From NCBI RefSeq assembly GCF_039621855.1, contig NZ_CP155071.1, positions 1,116,001 to 1,180,000 on the forward strand: a stretch of DNA of 64,000 nt, in the 5' to 3' direction. Position numbers and translations under genes: made by a program. The stretch is from Erwinia sp. HDF1-3R (GTDB taxonomy: Bacteria > Pseudomonadota > Gammaproteobacteria > Enterobacterales > Enterobacteriaceae). Below are positions 63,659 through 64,000 of this stretch, piece after piece (position 1 is the first letter of the stretch; every line of letters begins with the position of its first letter). The notes under the pieces are model-generated. The model saw only the letters and a list, made by a program, of their open reading frames with translations. It was not told the origin of the DNA and did no database searches.

Positions 63659-63869
63659 AGAAACACTGGCTTCCCTGAATGATCGCGTTCCGCCGCTGGA
63701 GCCCGGCGTGTCCCTGTTAGTCCATAAGACCGGGAAACGCCGTTACAACCTCCTGCGTTCTGTGTGGTTCTGGATAATCATCGCCGTGCTGCTGACGGCC
63801 TCTGTCTGGGTCGGCGGCCATCTGTGGCTACAGGTTCTGCTTCATCAGCAACTGCCGGAGCTGCACTGA
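63639..63869 (+). CDS. Small membrane protein in the T6SS operon (unassigned)
   Basis: A 76-residue protein with one TM (about 44-68, VWFWIIIAVLLTASVWVGGHL) and a basic cytoplasmic part. It begins 20 bp inside tssB and stops on the next start (TGATG), so it is translated as part of the operon. I recognise no core T6SS component. Confidence 0.55.
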   Translation: MGQKQREETLASLNDRVPPLEPGVSLLVHKTGKRRYNLLRSVWFWIIIAVLLTASVWVGGHLWLQVLLHQQLPELH

Positions 63870-64000
63870 TGCGAATACCTGTACTGTTACGGGCGTTATA
63901 TCCGGTGCTGATTTGTCTGGCTGCAATGCTCTGGCTGATTTGGGGATTCCTGAATGGTGTCGGACTGCTAAAAGGCAGCCTGACAGTTGCTGCCTGCATT
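63869..64000 (+). CDS. T6SS-operon membrane protein (partial at right edge)
   Basis: The ATG at 63869 shares its A with the preceding stop. The 44 visible codons (start MRIPVLLRALYPVLICLAA) form one long hydrophobic segment and a second beginning. It could be the N-terminus of TssM or another inner-membrane T6SS protein; the window ends too early to tell. Confidence 0.5.
   Translation, partial: MRIPVLLRALYPVLICLAAMLWLIWGFLNGVGLLKGSLTVAACI

Overview
The window looks like chromosome of a motile plant- or environment-associated Enterobacterales, most likely Erwiniaceae (Erwinia/Pantoea). The grounds are the protein families (Aer, BluF, YcgZ, GabP/GabT, YgdI/YgdR lipoproteins, a type VI secretion start), five chemoreceptor genes with sigma-28-like promoters, and GC-rich intergenic repeats between AT-richer spacers. 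The genus is an inference; no rRNA or tRNA is present.

Layout. 1-352: 5' part of an XRE-type regulator (minus). 680-9249: a seven-gene minus-strand catabolic operon (RraA-like aldolase, MHS-type MFS importer, hydantoinase/oxoprolinase A and B, SDR, class I aminotransferase, TetR regulator). 9675-13640: a 4-kb non-coding modular repeat array. 13923-15218: three small YcgZ/YmgA/AriR-type genes. 15772-29655: a sensory and c-di-GMP region with four chemoreceptors including Aer, a GAF-GGDEF*-EAL protein, a spermidine-synthase-like enzyme and the blue-light protein BluF. 29741-35276: two YgdI/YgdR lipoproteins, then a MarR regulator divergent from an EmrB/EmrA/OprM-like tripartite pump. 35382-42000: a fifth chemoreceptor and an alpha/beta hydrolase embedded in several GC-rich repeat families. 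42043-45714: an operon with an HTH-ribokinase fusion, a DapA/NanA-family lyase and an MFS importer. 45920-49714: a patatin, a MASE1-PAS membrane sensor and an HdeD-like membrane protein with a permuted papain-like domain. 49731-53514: MipA/OmpV protein, SMR pump, small exported proteins and an AdeRS-like two-component system. 54136-60035: coniferyl-aldehyde-type dehydrogenase, then gabT-gabP divergent from a GabR-like MocR regulator. 60045-62490: an ASCH remnant, an HSL-type esterase, a PhzF-family protein and an SDR remnant. 63143-end: start of a type VI secretion cluster (tssB).

Themes. Motility and lifestyle control dominate the middle: chemoreceptors with FliA-type promoters, an EAL protein that keeps its catalytic residues, and the BluF/YcgZ/YmgA light- and cold-responsive module. 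The rest is substrate uptake and catabolism plus efflux.

The most unusual content is the repeats. Several repeat families with different overall sequence share one small hairpin, a variable stem closing as CA/TG around a TCCC loop (GGGA on the other strand). Stems and 21-nt terminal arms differ between copies but remain self-complementary, so structure appears to be conserved. Read as RNA from the GGGA strand, the hairpins match the remembered CsrA/RsmA consensus (ACARGGAUGU with the loop at RGGA). I propose that transcripts of these arrays could bind CsrA; this is a hypothesis and has not been tested.
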